A DNA stretch of 64,000 bases from Aliiglaciecola lipolytica E3 (GCF_000314975.1 NZ_BAEN01000076.1:526186-590185), one strand, 5' to 3'; positions 27,523 through 37,761 are shown, numbered from the stretch's first letter. The notes: a model not told the origin generated them from the sequence alone. Numbers and translations are program-made.

Positions 27523-28590
27523 ATGCGCAAAATTATTCATATTGATATGGATTGCTTTTATGCAGCGGTGGAAATGCGTGACAATCCATCTCTTCGGCAT
27601 GTTCCAATTGCAATCGGTGGTAGCTCCGAGCGGCGCGGCGTTATATCCACCTGTAACTACCCAGCTCGGAAATTTGGCATTCGTTCCGCCATGGCGACCG
27701 CGCAAGCCTTAAAACTTTGTCCTAATTTAATTATGGTGCCCGGGCGCATGGAGCTTTACGTGCAGGTGTCCAAACAGATCAGGGCTATATTCCAACGCTA
27801 TACCGATAAAATAGAGCCTTTATCTTTAGATGAAGCCTATTTAGATGTAACAGATTGTTCACTATTTAATGGCAGCGCCACTCTCATTGCGAACGATATT
27901 CGGCAAGTGATTTTCGCCGAAACCGGTCTTACTGCATCCGCTGGCGTAGCACCATGTAAATTCGTTGCTAAAATTGCCAGTGATGAAAACAAACCAGATG
28001 GTATCTGTGTTATCCCACCAGACAAACTAGATGAATTTGTAAAGGGGCTTCCACTTGGGAAAATTCCCGGAGTAGGAAAGGTAACCGTACAAAAGCTGCA
28101 TAATTTAGGGCTGTATACCTGTGCAGATGTTCGTAAGTATCCTATTGAACAATTAGTTAAACGTTTCGGAAAGTTTGGCCCAGTCATCTGGAATCGTAGC
28201 AATGGTATTGATGATCGTGATTTAAGTTTGTCTCGAGAAAGAAAGTCAGTAGGTGTTGAACGAACACTTTATGAGGATATCCAAACTAAAGAAGAATGTT
28301 TGCAGGTGCTAGATACGCTTTATCCAAAACTAGTAGAAAGGTTAAAATCAGCGCGTACAGACTCAAAAATACAAACACAGGGCGTAAAATTGAAATTCAG
28401 CGATTTTCAACAAACTACGGTTGAACATCGTTGTGCAGAGCTAGATAAAAACTATTTCGTAGAATTGCTCGATAAAGCCTTTGATCGAAAGACTGAGCGT
28501 GGAATTCGTTTAGTAGGATTGCATGTTGGCTTACCTGTAAAAAATAAATTTCAACAGTTAACCTTTCAATTCGATCCTAGCACAAGATAG
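27523..28590 (+). CDS. dinB: DNA polymerase IV (Y-family translesion polymerase)
   Basis: 355 residues. The Y-family palm residues are present: [11 protein letters not shown] with metal-binding Asp8, and [10 protein letters not shown] with the catalytic Asp-Glu pair. The thumb shows [18 protein letters not shown] (helix-hairpin-helix) and the little-finger domain follows [11 protein letters not shown]. The protein copies damaged DNA during the SOS response and is mutagenic. ATG 27523 is chosen because family members begin [10 protein letters not shown]; a TTG 21 bases upstream is inferior. The C-terminal beta-clamp motif is likely QLTFQF near the end (QQLTFQFD). A LexA box overlaps its promoter. 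Confidence 0.95.
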   Translation: MRKIIHIDMDCFYAAVEMRDNPSLRHVPIAIGGSSERRGVISTCNYPARKFGIRSAMATAQALKLCPNLIMVPGRMELYVQVSKQIRAIFQRYTDKIEPLSLDEAYLDVTDCSLFNGSATLIANDIRQVIFAETGLTASAGVAPCKFVAKIASDENKPDGICVIPPDKLDEFVKGLPLGKIPGVGKVTVQKLHNLGLYTCADVRKYPIEQLVKRFGKFGPVIWNRSNGIDDRDLSLSRERKSVGVERTLYEDIQTKEECLQVLDTLYPKLVERLKSARTDSKIQTQGVKLKFSDFQQTTVEHRCAELDKNYFVELLDKAFDRKTERGIRLVGLHVGLPVKNKFQQLTFQFDPSTR

Positions 28591-28677
28591 GTTGATATCA
28601 TCAAAAACGTGTTCGAAGGTCATTTTGTTGAACTTGACGCTAAGAATAGACGTTTAAGTAAATGGAGATAAATAAAT

Positions 28678-28887
28678 ATGCTAAAACCGGGTAAATACCG
28701 CCATTACAAAGGAAACGATTATGAGGTTATTGGCGTAGCCAAGCACTCTGAAGATGAAAGCGAGTTGGTGGTTTATCGGCCATTGTATGGAGAACGCGGT
28801 TTATGGGTAAGACCTCTTTCAATGTTTATCGAAGATGTGTTGGTTGAGGGCAAACAAGTTGCGCGTTTTAGTTATGTAGGTAGTTAA
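28678..28887 (+). CDS. DUF1653 family protein
   Basis: 69 residues covering one DUF1653 domain: KPGKYRHYKGNDYEVIGVAKHSE, then LVVYRPLYGERGLWVRPLSMF. Function unknown; these small beta-rich proteins occur alone or fused to nucleotide-metabolism enzymes. Start supported by GGAG nine bases upstream. It is co-directional with dinB, 87 bases downstream, and ends in a terminator, so it may be read from the dinB promoter and be mildly SOS-responsive. Confidence 0.85.
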   Translation: MLKPGKYRHYKGNDYEVIGVAKHSEDESELVVYRPLYGERGLWVRPLSMFIEDVLVEGKQVARFSYVGS

Positions 28888-28920
28888 ATGCAACTTTGAT
28901 AATTACCTTTGAGAAACAAG

Positions 28921-28945
28921 AAACGGAGCATTACAGCTCCGTTTT
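28921..28945 (+). terminator. Intrinsic terminator after the DUF1653 gene
   Basis: AAACGGAGC (28921-28929) and GCTCCGTTT (28936-28944), 9-bp stem with a 6-base loop and a short T-run. It lies between this gene and the TonB receptor coming from the other strand, so it may serve both transcripts. Confidence 0.8.
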
Positions 28946-28982
28946 AGTATGATTTAAATAAGTTTGAAACTACAACATTTGT

Positions 28983-31940
28983 TTAAAACTTAAACTTCAA
29001 ACCGGCTTTATAAATTCTGCCTAACACTTCATAGTTACTTGGGAAGGTGTTACCTGAATTAGAGCTGGTATCACCAATATCATTACCCAATACAGGTGGT
29101 GCTTTGTCGAACATGTTGTCTACACCAAATGTAAATGTGGCATATTCTGTGAAAGCATAACTTGCGAAAATATCGAAGTAATCATAGGAGTCAATCTTTC
29201 TGAAAGCTTCAAAACGCAACGCACGCTCCCCCGGTTCTACGTCAACTGAATTAATATGTCTCCATAATAAAGACACAGTAATGTCGTCATATGACCATGT
29301 AGTACGCTGAATCCAACGTAAATCTGATAACGGGTCGCAGCTAGTGCCATAGTAACCTTTGCAATCCAGCACTGGCACGGTATCGGAGCTTTGAGATTCT
29401 TGGGTTAGATATTTGTTGATATTGCCTGAGAATGCCAAATTACCCATGTCGTCTAGATCAAAGTTCATATTGAAGCCGATCTCTATGCCTTCGGCACGCA
29501 GGTATTTCAAGTTTGTTGTAAACTGATTAACACCCGCAGCTGAACCGGTAAGGTCACCGCCAACTCGGTTGATTTTGGCACATTCACCGGCATCCCCATT
29601 GATATAACAGGAATCTAAGATCTCTTGTGCAGAGAAGTTACCGATAATACCGGAGATATCTATATCGTAATAATCCACAGACAAGGAGAAATCGTTTGCC
29701 CAGTTAAAGTCGGGCGTCCATACGAAGCCGGCAGTGAAGGTGTCAGCTTCTTCGGGGCCGGGAGGGTTACTAGGTGAACTACCATTAAAGGTGTTAATTT
29801 GACCAGATATAATATCTGGAATAACACCCACTTGCGCTTCTGTCATTCCAGTGGAAACACATAATGCAGTAAGTGTTGCATCAATATTGCCAGCATTTGC
29901 GACAGAACACGGATCGATAACTGCGTTATCTAAACCAGATGTAACCGGTGATGCGATTTCACCAACATTGGGCGCTCTGTTGGCTTTTTGTTGCATAACA
30001 CGTAAAAGTAATGGCTCAACTGGACGCCAATTAAAGCCGATTTTCCACGATTCTGCGGTACCAATAGTATCAAAATCAGATGTTCTAAAGCCAAACTCTA
30101 TGTCCATACTTTCTGCAAACGCAGCGCCATCGAATACGGGTAAAATACCTTCAAAATAAAATTCGTCGACTTTAAAGCCACCTTTAATTGGCAGTAAGTT
30201 TCCACCAGCTCCGCCTTGGCAACTAGCCGGGGTTTCTTTTAGACATTCGTCCGGTTCTAAAATGCCGGTTTCGGTACGGTTTTCGAGACCAAAACTCATT
30301 GCCAGTGGTGCCCCGGCAGTTGGTAACTCAATAAAGTCTACCGGTCCGGTTAGTACCAGTGAAATAATTTCTTGCTCATATTTTTGTTGTTGTAATGCAA
30401 TGGCTCGGGCATAAGCTGCAGACGCATCGGTTATGGTTCCAAAACCCCCAAATAAGTTGATAGGTACGCAGGTGCCTCCCACAGCACAGGTTACGCCATC
30501 TCGGGTGTCTAAAGCGTTTTGGATATTTCCTAAGTTGGTATAACCATCACGCACTGTCGTGCGGTTTGATTCACCGTATTGATAAGAAAAATCATAATCC
30601 CAATCTCCGAAAAATTGACCCCGTAAGCCGGCGTTAACCTGCCACAATTCGGCATCATATCGTTCAGAGCGAGCGCCAAGTTCTAATGTTCTACGGCGCA
30701 ACCTCACGGTCAATGAGTCTTCAGTATCTACAACGCCATTGCTGTTAGCGTCGGTCCAACTTCCACCGTCTACTAAGGTCCCATCGCCAACGGCTGCATT
30801 GGCACCATCAAGAATAAAATCTAATGCCTGTGATCCGATAAGCGGGTTGTACAAAGGGAGTGTAAAGCTACTACCAAAAGTCCCTGAAGGAGCAACTTGC
30901 TGCACTACAGTGGTATTGGTGAAATTAAATGATGAATAAAACTCCATATGGTCGTTTACTTCATATGTTGCTAACGCCGTTGCACCATATCGCTGAGCAG
31001 GAGTTTGATAATAGTTAAATGGGTTGAAGTTAAACAAACTACAGTTTGGACCTAATGTTCCATCCTCTCTAAATTGACCGTTTACTCCCGTCCCTATCAG
31101 TTCGAAGCGAGTAGGAATAGCAGTAGTTGAGCCACTTCCAGATAAATCTACCACATTAGGGCCGCCACAACCCGCTGGTGGTGGTGTTGCTACGTCGCCA
31201 GCGAGAAATTCTTGATAACCTGAACCTGTATTTGAATTGATACCAAATAGACCAAGTGGACGGTCACCGAGTAATACCGCGTCACGTTCCATCCAGCTTA
31301 AAGACAGTACAGCGTTGCCGCGACTGTCATCAAAGTTAGCTCCAATGGTAAGTGATATATTGTCTTGATCACCATCGCTTTCACTGCTTTGGGAATGGTT
31401 CATATCCAAGGATACACCTTGAAAATTGTTTTTGAGCACGACGTTCACCGCGCCAGATATAGCGTCAGAACCATACACCGCAGAAGCCCCTCCGGTAACA
31501 ACATCAATTCTATCGATAAGCGCCGTTGGAATATTTGCGGTATCAACTTGACCATTAAAGTTGAAAGGTACCATGCGTTTACCATTGAGAAGAACAAGGT
31601 TTCGTTGCGCACCTAGGCCTCGTAAATCAATTGTGGCAGCGCCTGCCGTACCATTGTTTACGTTGCCACCATCAGCAGGAATAGTCGAAGGTAAAGATCG
31701 AATTATTTTTTCAAACTCGGGTGTTTGTAAGTATCCGATTTCTTCTTCTCCGAGAGAGAATATAGGACTGGATGATTCAATTCCTGGCGATAGTATGCGG
31801 CTACCGGTAACAGATATTTTCTCTACATCTTTTGCACCTTCAGTTTCTTGAGCAGATGCCAAAGGCACACTGAGTGCTACCAATGAGCTAGCGCATAAAG
31901 CTAGCTTTATTGAATTTGCCACTTTTGACGTGTTAAACAT
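28983..31940 (-). CDS. TonB-dependent outer-membrane receptor
   Basis: 985 residues. A signal peptide (1-30, ending ASAQE) is followed directly by a TonB-box-like stretch (DVEKISVTGSRI), a plug domain (about 55-170: LRSLPST-type IRSLPSTIPADGG, IDLRGLGAQRNLVLLNGKRMVP, IDVVTGGASAVYGSDAISGAVNV) and a large beta-barrel ending in the aromatic GRIYKAGLKFKF. Such proteins import large or scarce nutrients; the plug type with LGAQRNLVLLNGKR resembles Alteromonadales receptors for carbohydrates or peptides, and there is no N-terminal signalling (STN) domain. No substrate can be assigned. The barrel carries several Cys pairs in its loops. It is divergent from the LytS/LytTR pair. Confidence 0.93.
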   Translation of the reverse strand: MFNTSKVANSIKLALCASSLVALSVPLASAQETEGAKDVEKISVTGSRILSPGIESSSPIFSLGEEEIGYLQTPEFEKIIRSLPSTIPADGGNVNNGTAGAATIDLRGLGAQRNLVLLNGKRMVPFNFNGQVDTANIPTALIDRIDVVTGGASAVYGSDAISGAVNVVLKNNFQGVSLDMNHSQSSESDGDQDNISLTIGANFDDSRGNAVLSLSWMERDAVLLGDRPLGLFGINSNTGSGYQEFLAGDVATPPPAGCGGPNVVDLSGSGSTTAIPTRFELIGTGVNGQFREDGTLGPNCSLFNFNPFNYYQTPAQRYGATALATYEVNDHMEFYSSFNFTNTTVVQQVAPSGTFGSSFTLPLYNPLIGSQALDFILDGANAAVGDGTLVDGGSWTDANSNGVVDTEDSLTVRLRRRTLELGARSERYDAELWQVNAGLRGQFFGDWDYDFSYQYGESNRTTVRDGYTNLGNIQNALDTRDGVTCAVGGTCVPINLFGGFGTITDASAAYARAIALQQQKYEQEIISLVLTGPVDFIELPTAGAPLAMSFGLENRTETGILEPDECLKETPASCQGGAGGNLLPIKGGFKVDEFYFEGILPVFDGAAFAESMDIEFGFRTSDFDTIGTAESWKIGFNWRPVEPLLLRVMQQKANRAPNVGEIASPVTSGLDNAVIDPCSVANAGNIDATLTALCVSTGMTEAQVGVIPDIISGQINTFNGSSPSNPPGPEEADTFTAGFVWTPDFNWANDFSLSVDYYDIDISGIIGNFSAQEILDSCYINGDAGECAKINRVGGDLTGSAAGVNQFTTNLKYLRAEGIEIGFNMNFDLDDMGNLAFSGNINKYLTQESQSSDTVPVLDCKGYYGTSCDPLSDLRWIQRTTWSYDDITVSLLWRHINSVDVEPGERALRFEAFRKIDSYDYFDIFASYAFTEYATFTFGVDNMFDKAPPVLGNDIGDTSSNSGNTFPSNYEVLGRIYKAGLKFKF

Positions 31941-32396
31941 TTTCTTACTCCCCTGTGCGTCTCAAAAGTCTCTTGGACCCACTTATTTTGTGTTATTAAT
32001 TTTCGACAAAAATAACTTGTCTAAGCCTAAATTAGGCTCAATCTGTGGGTTGCTCTAGGCAGTTTCCGCCAATCGCAGTAAGCGTGTGACCAAAGGTATG
32101 GTTTGTATGGCGAAGCGGGGGAACTTTGATTAAACGGTCTAAATTAAATTTTAAATCTATACTTTTTCGCTGATTCACTCTTATTTAACCAATTGAAAAT
32201 AAATGAAAAATTAAAGTTGATGAGGAAAGATTGAGATTTTTGGAAGATACTTCTACAGTTCTAATATGGCCTTATTTGGTGTGAATGGGGATTCACTGTG
32301 ACGGCTCGATTAATTATTTTATTACATTTTTATATCTGGATTATTTATGAAAACACCGATATGTTAAAAAAAAGAAAACACTGATGATTAATTAGC
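31941..32396. promoter_or_regulatory. 456-base divergent region between the receptor and lytS-like genes
   Basis: No gene is visible. Notable structures are the palindrome AGCCTAA-A-TTAGGCT (32024-32038), 84 bases before the receptor start; GACAA(N7)TTGTC on the receptor side (about 32005-32021); and GTGAAT-GGGG-ATTCAC (32281-32296), about 100 bases before the kinase. No Fur box is seen. The region should hold both promoters and the operators for them. Confidence 0.5.
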
Positions 32397-33479
32397 ATGG
32401 CGCAAACAAACCACTTTTTTAACCGCTATTTTTGGTTTGCCAATACGTTTTTTTGGTTGGCTGTTCACGCCTTATACACACATATTAAATTTTTAGCGTT
32501 TGAACAAACGGACCAAAATCCAAACTGGACCGAGCTTTGGATTTCAATTAGTCCCTGGTTTGTTTTGTGGATAGGCGTCACTGCGATTATATTTAAGTTG
32601 GTTCAGCGCACCAATAGATCGCCTAAACCAGTTGCTTTCAAAGTGCTCTTTCACTTGGCTTGGATGACGGTTATTTTAATTGTGTATTGGGCCATAGCTC
32701 ACTTACTCGTGATTGCTGTCTCTGAGCGAACCATCGATCAATTTAGTTATTGGTTTACGCGCACTATTACGCAGAATGCTCAGTTAGATATTTTCATGTA
32801 TTTGGGGGTTCTTGGTGCGGCTATGGCATTACGTTTTTATCATAATGCTGTAGAAGAAAGTATCGAATTGAAACGTTTACACCATGCCTTAATACAAGAG
32901 CAATTAAAAACTCTGCGCTCTCAATTAAATCCCCACTTTTTGTTTAATGCACTAAATACCATCGCCAGTTTAGTTAGGTTGAAGCGTGAGAAAGATGCTG
33001 TTACTGCATTGTCCGAACTCAGTGTTATGTTGCGAAAAATACTGGAAACAAAAAATCACGATGACATTAAAGTTAAAGACGAAATCGCCTTTATTAAAAG
33101 CTATTTAGCGATTCAAAAGATGCGATTTGCAGATAAATTAGACACCCACATTCACGTTCAGCCCGAATGTTTAGACTTAGCCATTCCAAATATGCTTTTA
33201 CATCCTTTAGTGGAAAATGCGGTGCAACATGGTTCTCAATTAGAGTCGAGTCGAAACTTGTTAAATTTGGATATCAGCATAGACAAAAACGAACTAAAAG
33301 TAGTGTTAACTAACAAAGTCGCGAAAAACGATCAACACAATGGTTTTGGTATTGGCCTTAGCAATACTCGTGAGCGCTTGGCTAAATTATATGGGCATTT
33401 TCGTTTGGAATTACATCCACTTGATAATGATTTGTTCGAAACGCTATTAGCTATACCGATAGGGGGACAGGATGCTTAG
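32397..33479 (+). CDS. LytS/YpdA-type sensor histidine kinase
   Basis: 360 residues. Four hydrophobic segments (about 14-31, 50-68, 82-107, 132-148) form a membrane sensor without a recognisable periplasmic domain. The His_kinase domain has the phospho-acceptor His180 in QLNPHFLFNALNTI, and the HATPase_c region shows HPLVENAVQHG (N box) and GFGIGLSNTRERL (G box). It should phosphorylate the LytTR regulator encoded next, whose start overlaps its end by eight bases. Signal unknown; position opposite the TonB receptor suggests control of that gene. Confidence 0.92.
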   Translation: MAQTNHFFNRYFWFANTFFWLAVHALYTHIKFLAFEQTDQNPNWTELWISISPWFVLWIGVTAIIFKLVQRTNRSPKPVAFKVLFHLAWMTVILIVYWAIAHLLVIAVSERTIDQFSYWFTRTITQNAQLDIFMYLGVLGAAMALRFYHNAVEESIELKRLHHALIQEQLKTLRSQLNPHFLFNALNTIASLVRLKREKDAVTALSELSVMLRKILETKNHDDIKVKDEIAFIKSYLAIQKMRFADKLDTHIHVQPECLDLAIPNMLLHPLVENAVQHGSQLESSRNLLNLDISIDKNELKVVLTNKVAKNDQHNGFGIGLSNTRERLAKLYGHFRLELHPLDNDLFETLLAIPIGGQDA

Positions 33480-34227
33480 TGTATTAATAGCAGATGACGA
33501 ATATCTAGCGCGCGAGACGATTAAAATATTGCTATCTAAAGAAACTGATATTGCAGATATTTTTGAAGCAGAAGATGGTAATCAAGCACTTACTATGGTG
33601 AATGAGTTTAAACCAAACGTTGTGTTTTTAGATATTGAAATGCCAGGGATTTCAGGTATTCAAGTAGCCAAACATGTACCTCCAGAAAGCGTCATTATTT
33701 TTGCAACGGCTTACAACGAACATGCGGTAGAAGCCTTTGAGTTAAACGCTATCGACTATATTTTAAAGCCCTATGATGATGAGCGTTTTTTTAAAGCGCT
33801 GGAACGTGCCAGAGATAAAATAAAAGACGAAAAACATGATGATTATGCGAAGTTGAGTGAAATTATTCAGCAAATGATTTTTGAACAGCAAAAACCTTAT
33901 CGAGAACGCTTAGTTATCCGTGACCCCGGTCGGATAAGGTTGATCGATGTTGCTCAAATCAACTTTATTTCCGGTGCGGGAAACTACGCTGAAATTCATT
34001 TAAATGATGGTAAACATGTATTACATCGAGAAACACTCTCTGCCCTAGAAGAGCAACTTAATCCGCAAGAGTTTGTGCGTATTCATCGCTCTTCAATTGT
34101 ACGACGCAGTGCCATCAGTGAACTACGTCCTAATGATAAAGGTGACTACTCAGTGATTTTGCAAAGTGGCGAAATACTTACACTATCTCGTCGAAATCGC
34201 GTCAAATTAGACGAACTTACAAACTGA
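33472..34227 (+). CDS. LytTR-family response regulator
   Basis: 251 residues. Receiver domain 1-120 with the acidic pair Asp8/Asp9, phospho-acceptor Asp54 (VFLDIEMPG), Thr79 (FATAYN) and Lys104 (LKPYDD). The LytTR DNA-binding domain occupies about 148-250 (RLVIRDPGRIRLIDVAQINFISGAGNYAEIHL, EFVRIHRSSIVRRSAI, SRRNRVKL). It overlaps the kinase gene, forming a two-component system of the LytS/LytR or YehU/YehT kind. LytTR proteins bind paired direct repeats; the palindromes upstream of the kinase do not obviously match a known site. Confidence 0.93.
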   Translation: MLSVLIADDEYLARETIKILLSKETDIADIFEAEDGNQALTMVNEFKPNVVFLDIEMPGISGIQVAKHVPPESVIIFATAYNEHAVEAFELNAIDYILKPYDDERFFKALERARDKIKDEKHDDYAKLSEIIQQMIFEQQKPYRERLVIRDPGRIRLIDVAQINFISGAGNYAEIHLNDGKHVLHRETLSALEEQLNPQEFVRIHRSSIVRRSAISELRPNDKGDYSVILQSGEILTLSRRNRVKLDELTN

Positions 34228-34249
34228 AAATCAACCACCTATTTTGATT

Positions 34250-35980
34250 TTAACTCATCAGTAAAGCACACAAGGTCCAGAGTATTCCTGCGATGGTGGC
34301 GGCAAATGTTGCCGGGACTATCTGGGTTTTTACATGGTCCATTAAATCGCAACCAGTTGTCATCGAGCTCAAAATAGTGGTATCGGAAATGGGAGAGCAT
34401 TGGTCACCATACACACTGCCATTTAACACCGCAGCAAAACATATCAACATAAATACTTCGGGATTGGTTAGCATTTCGTTTTGGGCAATCTCCCACATCA
34501 AAGGCATGGCTAACGGAAAAGCAATGGCGTAGGTTCCCCAACTTGTGCCAGTAGAAAAAGCGATAATCATTGTGAGTAGTTGTAACACCACAGGAAGTAT
34601 CCAGAATGGCAATTCCTCGCCAAGTAGGTCAACTAAATATATTCCGCCACCAAGTTGTTTGCTAATCGCGCCAATGGTAATGGCTAACATCAAAATTATC
34701 GAGGCAACAACTACTCCCTTCCAGCCTATGCCTAAGCCATTTAACATTTCTCGAATTTGCATGCCTTTACCTAACGCAAAAATAATGGCGATAAATAATG
34801 CACCAGCAAAAGCCCAGTGAATTTGCGGTGATCCTGTGCTCAAAAATGTCACAACAGCGATACCAATTAAGCAAATTAGTGGAATCACAAACTCCATCCA
34901 ATGAGGACGGTAATTGTCAGGAACACTGGTTTCGCGTAGTTCCTTGGCGCTGATCGGGCTTGCTCCAGGGGCATCTAATTGGCCGGTCAGTCTGGCTCTG
35001 GAAATGGCTTTACGTAATGGAGCGCCAGAAAAAACGGTGAATTCTAAACTTAGCAATAAGGTGCCAATGACTGCAAAAATACCGTAAAAGCTAAATGGGA
35101 TACTTGAAAAGAAAAACGCAATGCGATCTGCTTCGGTAGCTAAAAATGCCACGCCTGGTACGAAAATAAATGCCTGAATATATGCTGGCCAAGCATTAAA
35201 AGCGATTACCGCAGCTATAGGGGATGCGGTTGAATCCACAATATAACTTAACTCCTCGTGACTCACATTGGCTTTGTCTGCCATGGGCTTAACTGTTGTA
35301 CCAACTAAAACCGTACTCATAGTGCCACCTTGGAAAAACAGTACACCTAGCATCCACGTGACCAGCTTGGCGGATCTTGGTCCGGTGACAAAACGTTCAC
35401 TCATCATCTGCGCAAACGCTTGCGCTGCACCAGTTTTAGCCCAAATACCCATGAGCCCACCGAGTAACCACAAATATAAAATGAGAATAGAAGCGGCATC
35501 AGTTGTCGCGAGATTAGGAATAAGAACATCATGGCCTATATCAAATTTACCTAACATGAAACCGCCCACTACAATCCCGCTAAATAATGCGATTAAGGGT
35601 TCTCGACTAATAAGACAAAGTGCGATTGCAATGAAGGCAGGTAATAATGACCATACTTCAAAATGATAATCGGCTTTCAATAAAACTGGACTTTTTCCCA
35701 ATTCTGGAATGAAAACCCATTGTTGTTTAATTTCAGGCTCAGACGTTAAAACGTCCAACTTGTGTTGTGCAACAGGGGAGTCGGCATAGTTGGCTACTGC
35801 ATCAATAATAACTTCTTTACCACGACTGATATAGGCCCATTGACCTTGTTCAGTTTGATAGGTTTGATACTGAACTTTCGATTCTACCCATGTGGCCGAA
35901 ACGAATAAATTAACGTATAGCGCACCGATTAAACCCAAAATAATACACAATAGGGTTAACTTATTTTGCAATTTATCCAT
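34250..35980 (-). CDS. NhaC-family Na+/H+ antiporter
   Basis: 576 residues, about 11-12 membrane segments. Family marks include [63 protein letters not shown] (two-fold repeats with the FxTGTSWGT motif) and [12 protein letters not shown]. It exchanges Na+ for H+ or may transport an organic acid, as NhaC relatives do. It has an unusual insertion of about 80 residues between the first membrane segment (9-28) and the second (about 108), predicted to lie outside the membrane. The gene converges on the LytTR gene with a 22-base gap. Confidence 0.9.
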   Translation of the reverse strand: MDKLQNKLTLLCIILGLIGALYVNLFVSATWVESKVQYQTYQTEQGQWAYISRGKEVIIDAVANYADSPVAQHKLDVLTSEPEIKQQWVFIPELGKSPVLLKADYHFEVWSLLPAFIAIALCLISREPLIALFSGIVVGGFMLGKFDIGHDVLIPNLATTDAASILILYLWLLGGLMGIWAKTGAAQAFAQMMSERFVTGPRSAKLVTWMLGVLFFQGGTMSTVLVGTTVKPMADKANVSHEELSYIVDSTASPIAAVIAFNAWPAYIQAFIFVPGVAFLATEADRIAFFFSSIPFSFYGIFAVIGTLLLSLEFTVFSGAPLRKAISRARLTGQLDAPGASPISAKELRETSVPDNYRPHWMEFVIPLICLIGIAVVTFLSTGSPQIHWAFAGALFIAIIFALGKGMQIREMLNGLGIGWKGVVVASIILMLAITIGAISKQLGGGIYLVDLLGEELPFWILPVVLQLLTMIIAFSTGTSWGTYAIAFPLAMPLMWEIAQNEMLTNPEVFMLICFAAVLNGSVYGDQCSPISDTTILSSMTTGCDLMDHVKTQIVPATFAATIAGILWTLCALLMS

Positions 35981-36119
35981 TCTAGCGCCACTCTATATAA
36001 TTAATTCATAAGCAAATTAACAAAATAACAGTTTAAGATCCAAAGCATAGGGTGTATATGATCTAAACAAACTATTATTTGCTTCATATTCACAGTGATT
36101 AAACATAAAGGATAGAAAA

Positions 36120-36977
36120 ATGCGTAAACTAGCTCTTTCATTCATGTTTGTGTTAACGACATTACTAATTACTTCCGCACAGGCCCAAATGAATCCAGAT
36201 GACGTAAAGATGGAATCCGAGAATTTAGGCGGGTCGGTTTACATTTTAACTGGTATGGGAGGTAATATCGGGGTTTCGGCAGGTGACGACGGGTTATTGA
36301 TCATAGATGATCAGTATGAGCCTTTAGCTGAAAAAATATCAGCCGCATTAGATCAAATCTTAAAAGGTAAATTGCGCTATGTAATTAACACCCATTATCA
36401 CGGAGACCATACGGGCTCTAATGCGTATATGAAAGAAGTAAAAGACGCCACTATTTTTGCCCATGACAACGTAAGAGTTAGATTGTTAAGTAAGGATGGG
36501 CATAAGCACGCGTCCCTTCCAGTGGTTACCTATTCTCATGGTGTCACCTTTCATTTTAATGACGATACCTTAAATGTGATGCATTTATCTAATGCGCATA
36601 CTGATGGGGATAGTGTTGTCATGTTTGAAAAAGCCAATGTATTACATACTGGCGATTTATTTTTTAATGGTTTATTTCCTTATATCGATATTGACAGTGG
36701 AGGCTCGGTAAAAGGGTACATTGCTGGAGTAGAGAAGCTCATTAGCATGATTGATGATGAAACTAAGGTTATCCCAGGTCACGGGCCACTTGCCGATAAA
36801 GCACAGTTAATTACATTTGTGGAAATGATCAAAGAAACCTCGGCACAAGTTAAAGAGTTAAAAATAAATGGCATGCCAGTAGAAGATATCATCGAGGCAG
36901 GTTTAGATGAAAAATGGCAGGAGTGGAGTTGGTCTTTTATTAATGAAGAAAAATGGATAAGAACGCTTTATCGTTAA
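36120..36977 (+). CDS. Secreted metallo-beta-lactamase-fold hydrolase
   Basis: 285 residues. A signal peptide (1-22, ending SAQAQ) precedes a metallo-hydrolase domain with the metal motif THYHGDHTGSN (His, His, Asp, His), further ligand His in LSNAHTDGDS and IPGHGPLADK and an Asp in HTGDLFF. This is the cyclase-like/periplasmic MBL group; it is not clearly an antibiotic beta-lactamase. The stop overlaps the next gene's start by 25 bases, so the GNAT protein is translationally coupled. Start ATG 36120 has AAAGGA upstream. Confidence 0.88.
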   Translation: MRKLALSFMFVLTTLLITSAQAQMNPDDVKMESENLGGSVYILTGMGGNIGVSAGDDGLLIIDDQYEPLAEKISAALDQILKGKLRYVINTHYHGDHTGSNAYMKEVKDATIFAHDNVRVRLLSKDGHKHASLPVVTYSHGVTFHFNDDTLNVMHLSNAHTDGDSVVMFEKANVLHTGDLFFNGLFPYIDIDSGGSVKGYIAGVEKLISMIDDETKVIPGHGPLADKAQLITFVEMIKETSAQVKELKINGMPVEDIIEAGLDEKWQEWSWSFINEEKWIRTLYR

Positions 36978-37441
36978 ATCTAGAGTCGGCAACTGAAAAA
37001 GATGTAATAAACCTGCATGGTTGGTTTACAAATATCCTCGAAATTCGTCAATGGGGAGGTCCCAGCATGGACTTCCCAATTAGCGTGATGCAGTTCATTG
37101 CTGAGACTAAACTCGACCAATTAAATAGCTACAAAATAGTTGATCATAAAAACAACATGCTCGCTTTTGGTCAATGCTACCAAAGGCTTGAGCGTTGTCA
37201 TTTAGCTCGTTTAGTAGTGAGTCCTGATGCGAGAGGAAAAGGACTTGGTAAATACTTAGTTGAGCAACTCATGCTATACGCACCTAAAAGCATTACAACT
37301 AAAGGCTTTTCCTTGTTCGTGCTAGCGAATAATACAGTCGCTAGAACGCTTTACGAAAAACTTGGCTTTCGGTGTATAGACTATCCAGAACCAATGGATA
37401 GCACTATGGCTGAATGCGAATATCTGATTAAAGATAATTAG
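36953..37441 (+). CDS. GNAT family N-acetyltransferase
   Basis: 162 residues. The acetyl-CoA-binding region LARLVVSPDARGKGLGKYLVEQL carries the R-x-x-G-x-G/A motif, and NNTVARTLYEKLGFRCI is the C-terminal helix and strand of the GNAT fold. Substrate unknown. It overlaps the upstream hydrolase by 25 bases and precedes the cupin gene by eight, so the three form a small operon that could act on one metabolite, which is inference. Confidence 0.87.
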   Translation: MDKNALSLNLESATEKDVINLHGWFTNILEIRQWGGPSMDFPISVMQFIAETKLDQLNSYKIVDHKNNMLAFGQCYQRLERCHLARLVVSPDARGKGLGKYLVEQLMLYAPKSITTKGFSLFVLANNTVARTLYEKLGFRCIDYPEPMDSTMAECEYLIKDN

Positions 37442-37449
37442 AGAAGGAT

Positions 37450-37761
37450 ATGGACATAATTCGAAGCAAACAATTTACCGCGGATAAAGCTTGGGGAGCC
37501 AAAAATATAGCGCAAATGAACGGAATTACGACGCGATTACATTGGACCGATCAGCCTTATAAGTGGCACATCAATGATGGTGAAGAAGTCTTTGTCGTTC
37601 TCGATGGCAAAGTCGATATGTTTTATCGAATAGATGGAGAAGAGTTTTCTACTAGATTAGATGTGGGTGACATTTTTTATGCATCTATTGGCACTGAACA
37701 TGTTGCCCACCCAATTGGTGAAGTAAGAGTGCTGGTGGTTGAGTCAGCCGGCAGTATTTAA
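37450..37761 (+). CDS. Small cupin-domain protein
   Basis: 103 residues, a single cupin barrel. Motif 1-like HINDGEEVFVVLDGKVD and motif 2-like GDIFYASIGTEHVAHP are visible, with His and Glu in metal-binding positions. Such small cupins bind a metal and may isomerise or sense small molecules; the function is unknown. The start has GAGAAGGATATG, giving AGAAGG close upstream. It is the last gene before a 395-base non-coding stretch. Confidence 0.85.
   Translation: MDIIRSKQFTADKAWGAKNIAQMNGITTRLHWTDQPYKWHINDGEEVFVVLDGKVDMFYRIDGEEFSTRLDVGDIFYASIGTEHVAHPIGEVRVLVVESAGSI

Noticed and set aside
28592..28604. TTGAT-ATC-ATCAA downstream of dinB, resembling an FNR site
   Set aside because: The spacer is three bases; FNR/CRP-type sites need four (FNR) between these halves, and no promoter lies in the right position.
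32280..32296. TGTGA ... TCAC upstream of the LytS-like gene, resembling a CRP site
   Set aside because: The spacer is eight bases instead of six, so it does not fit CRP; kept only as a plain palindrome.
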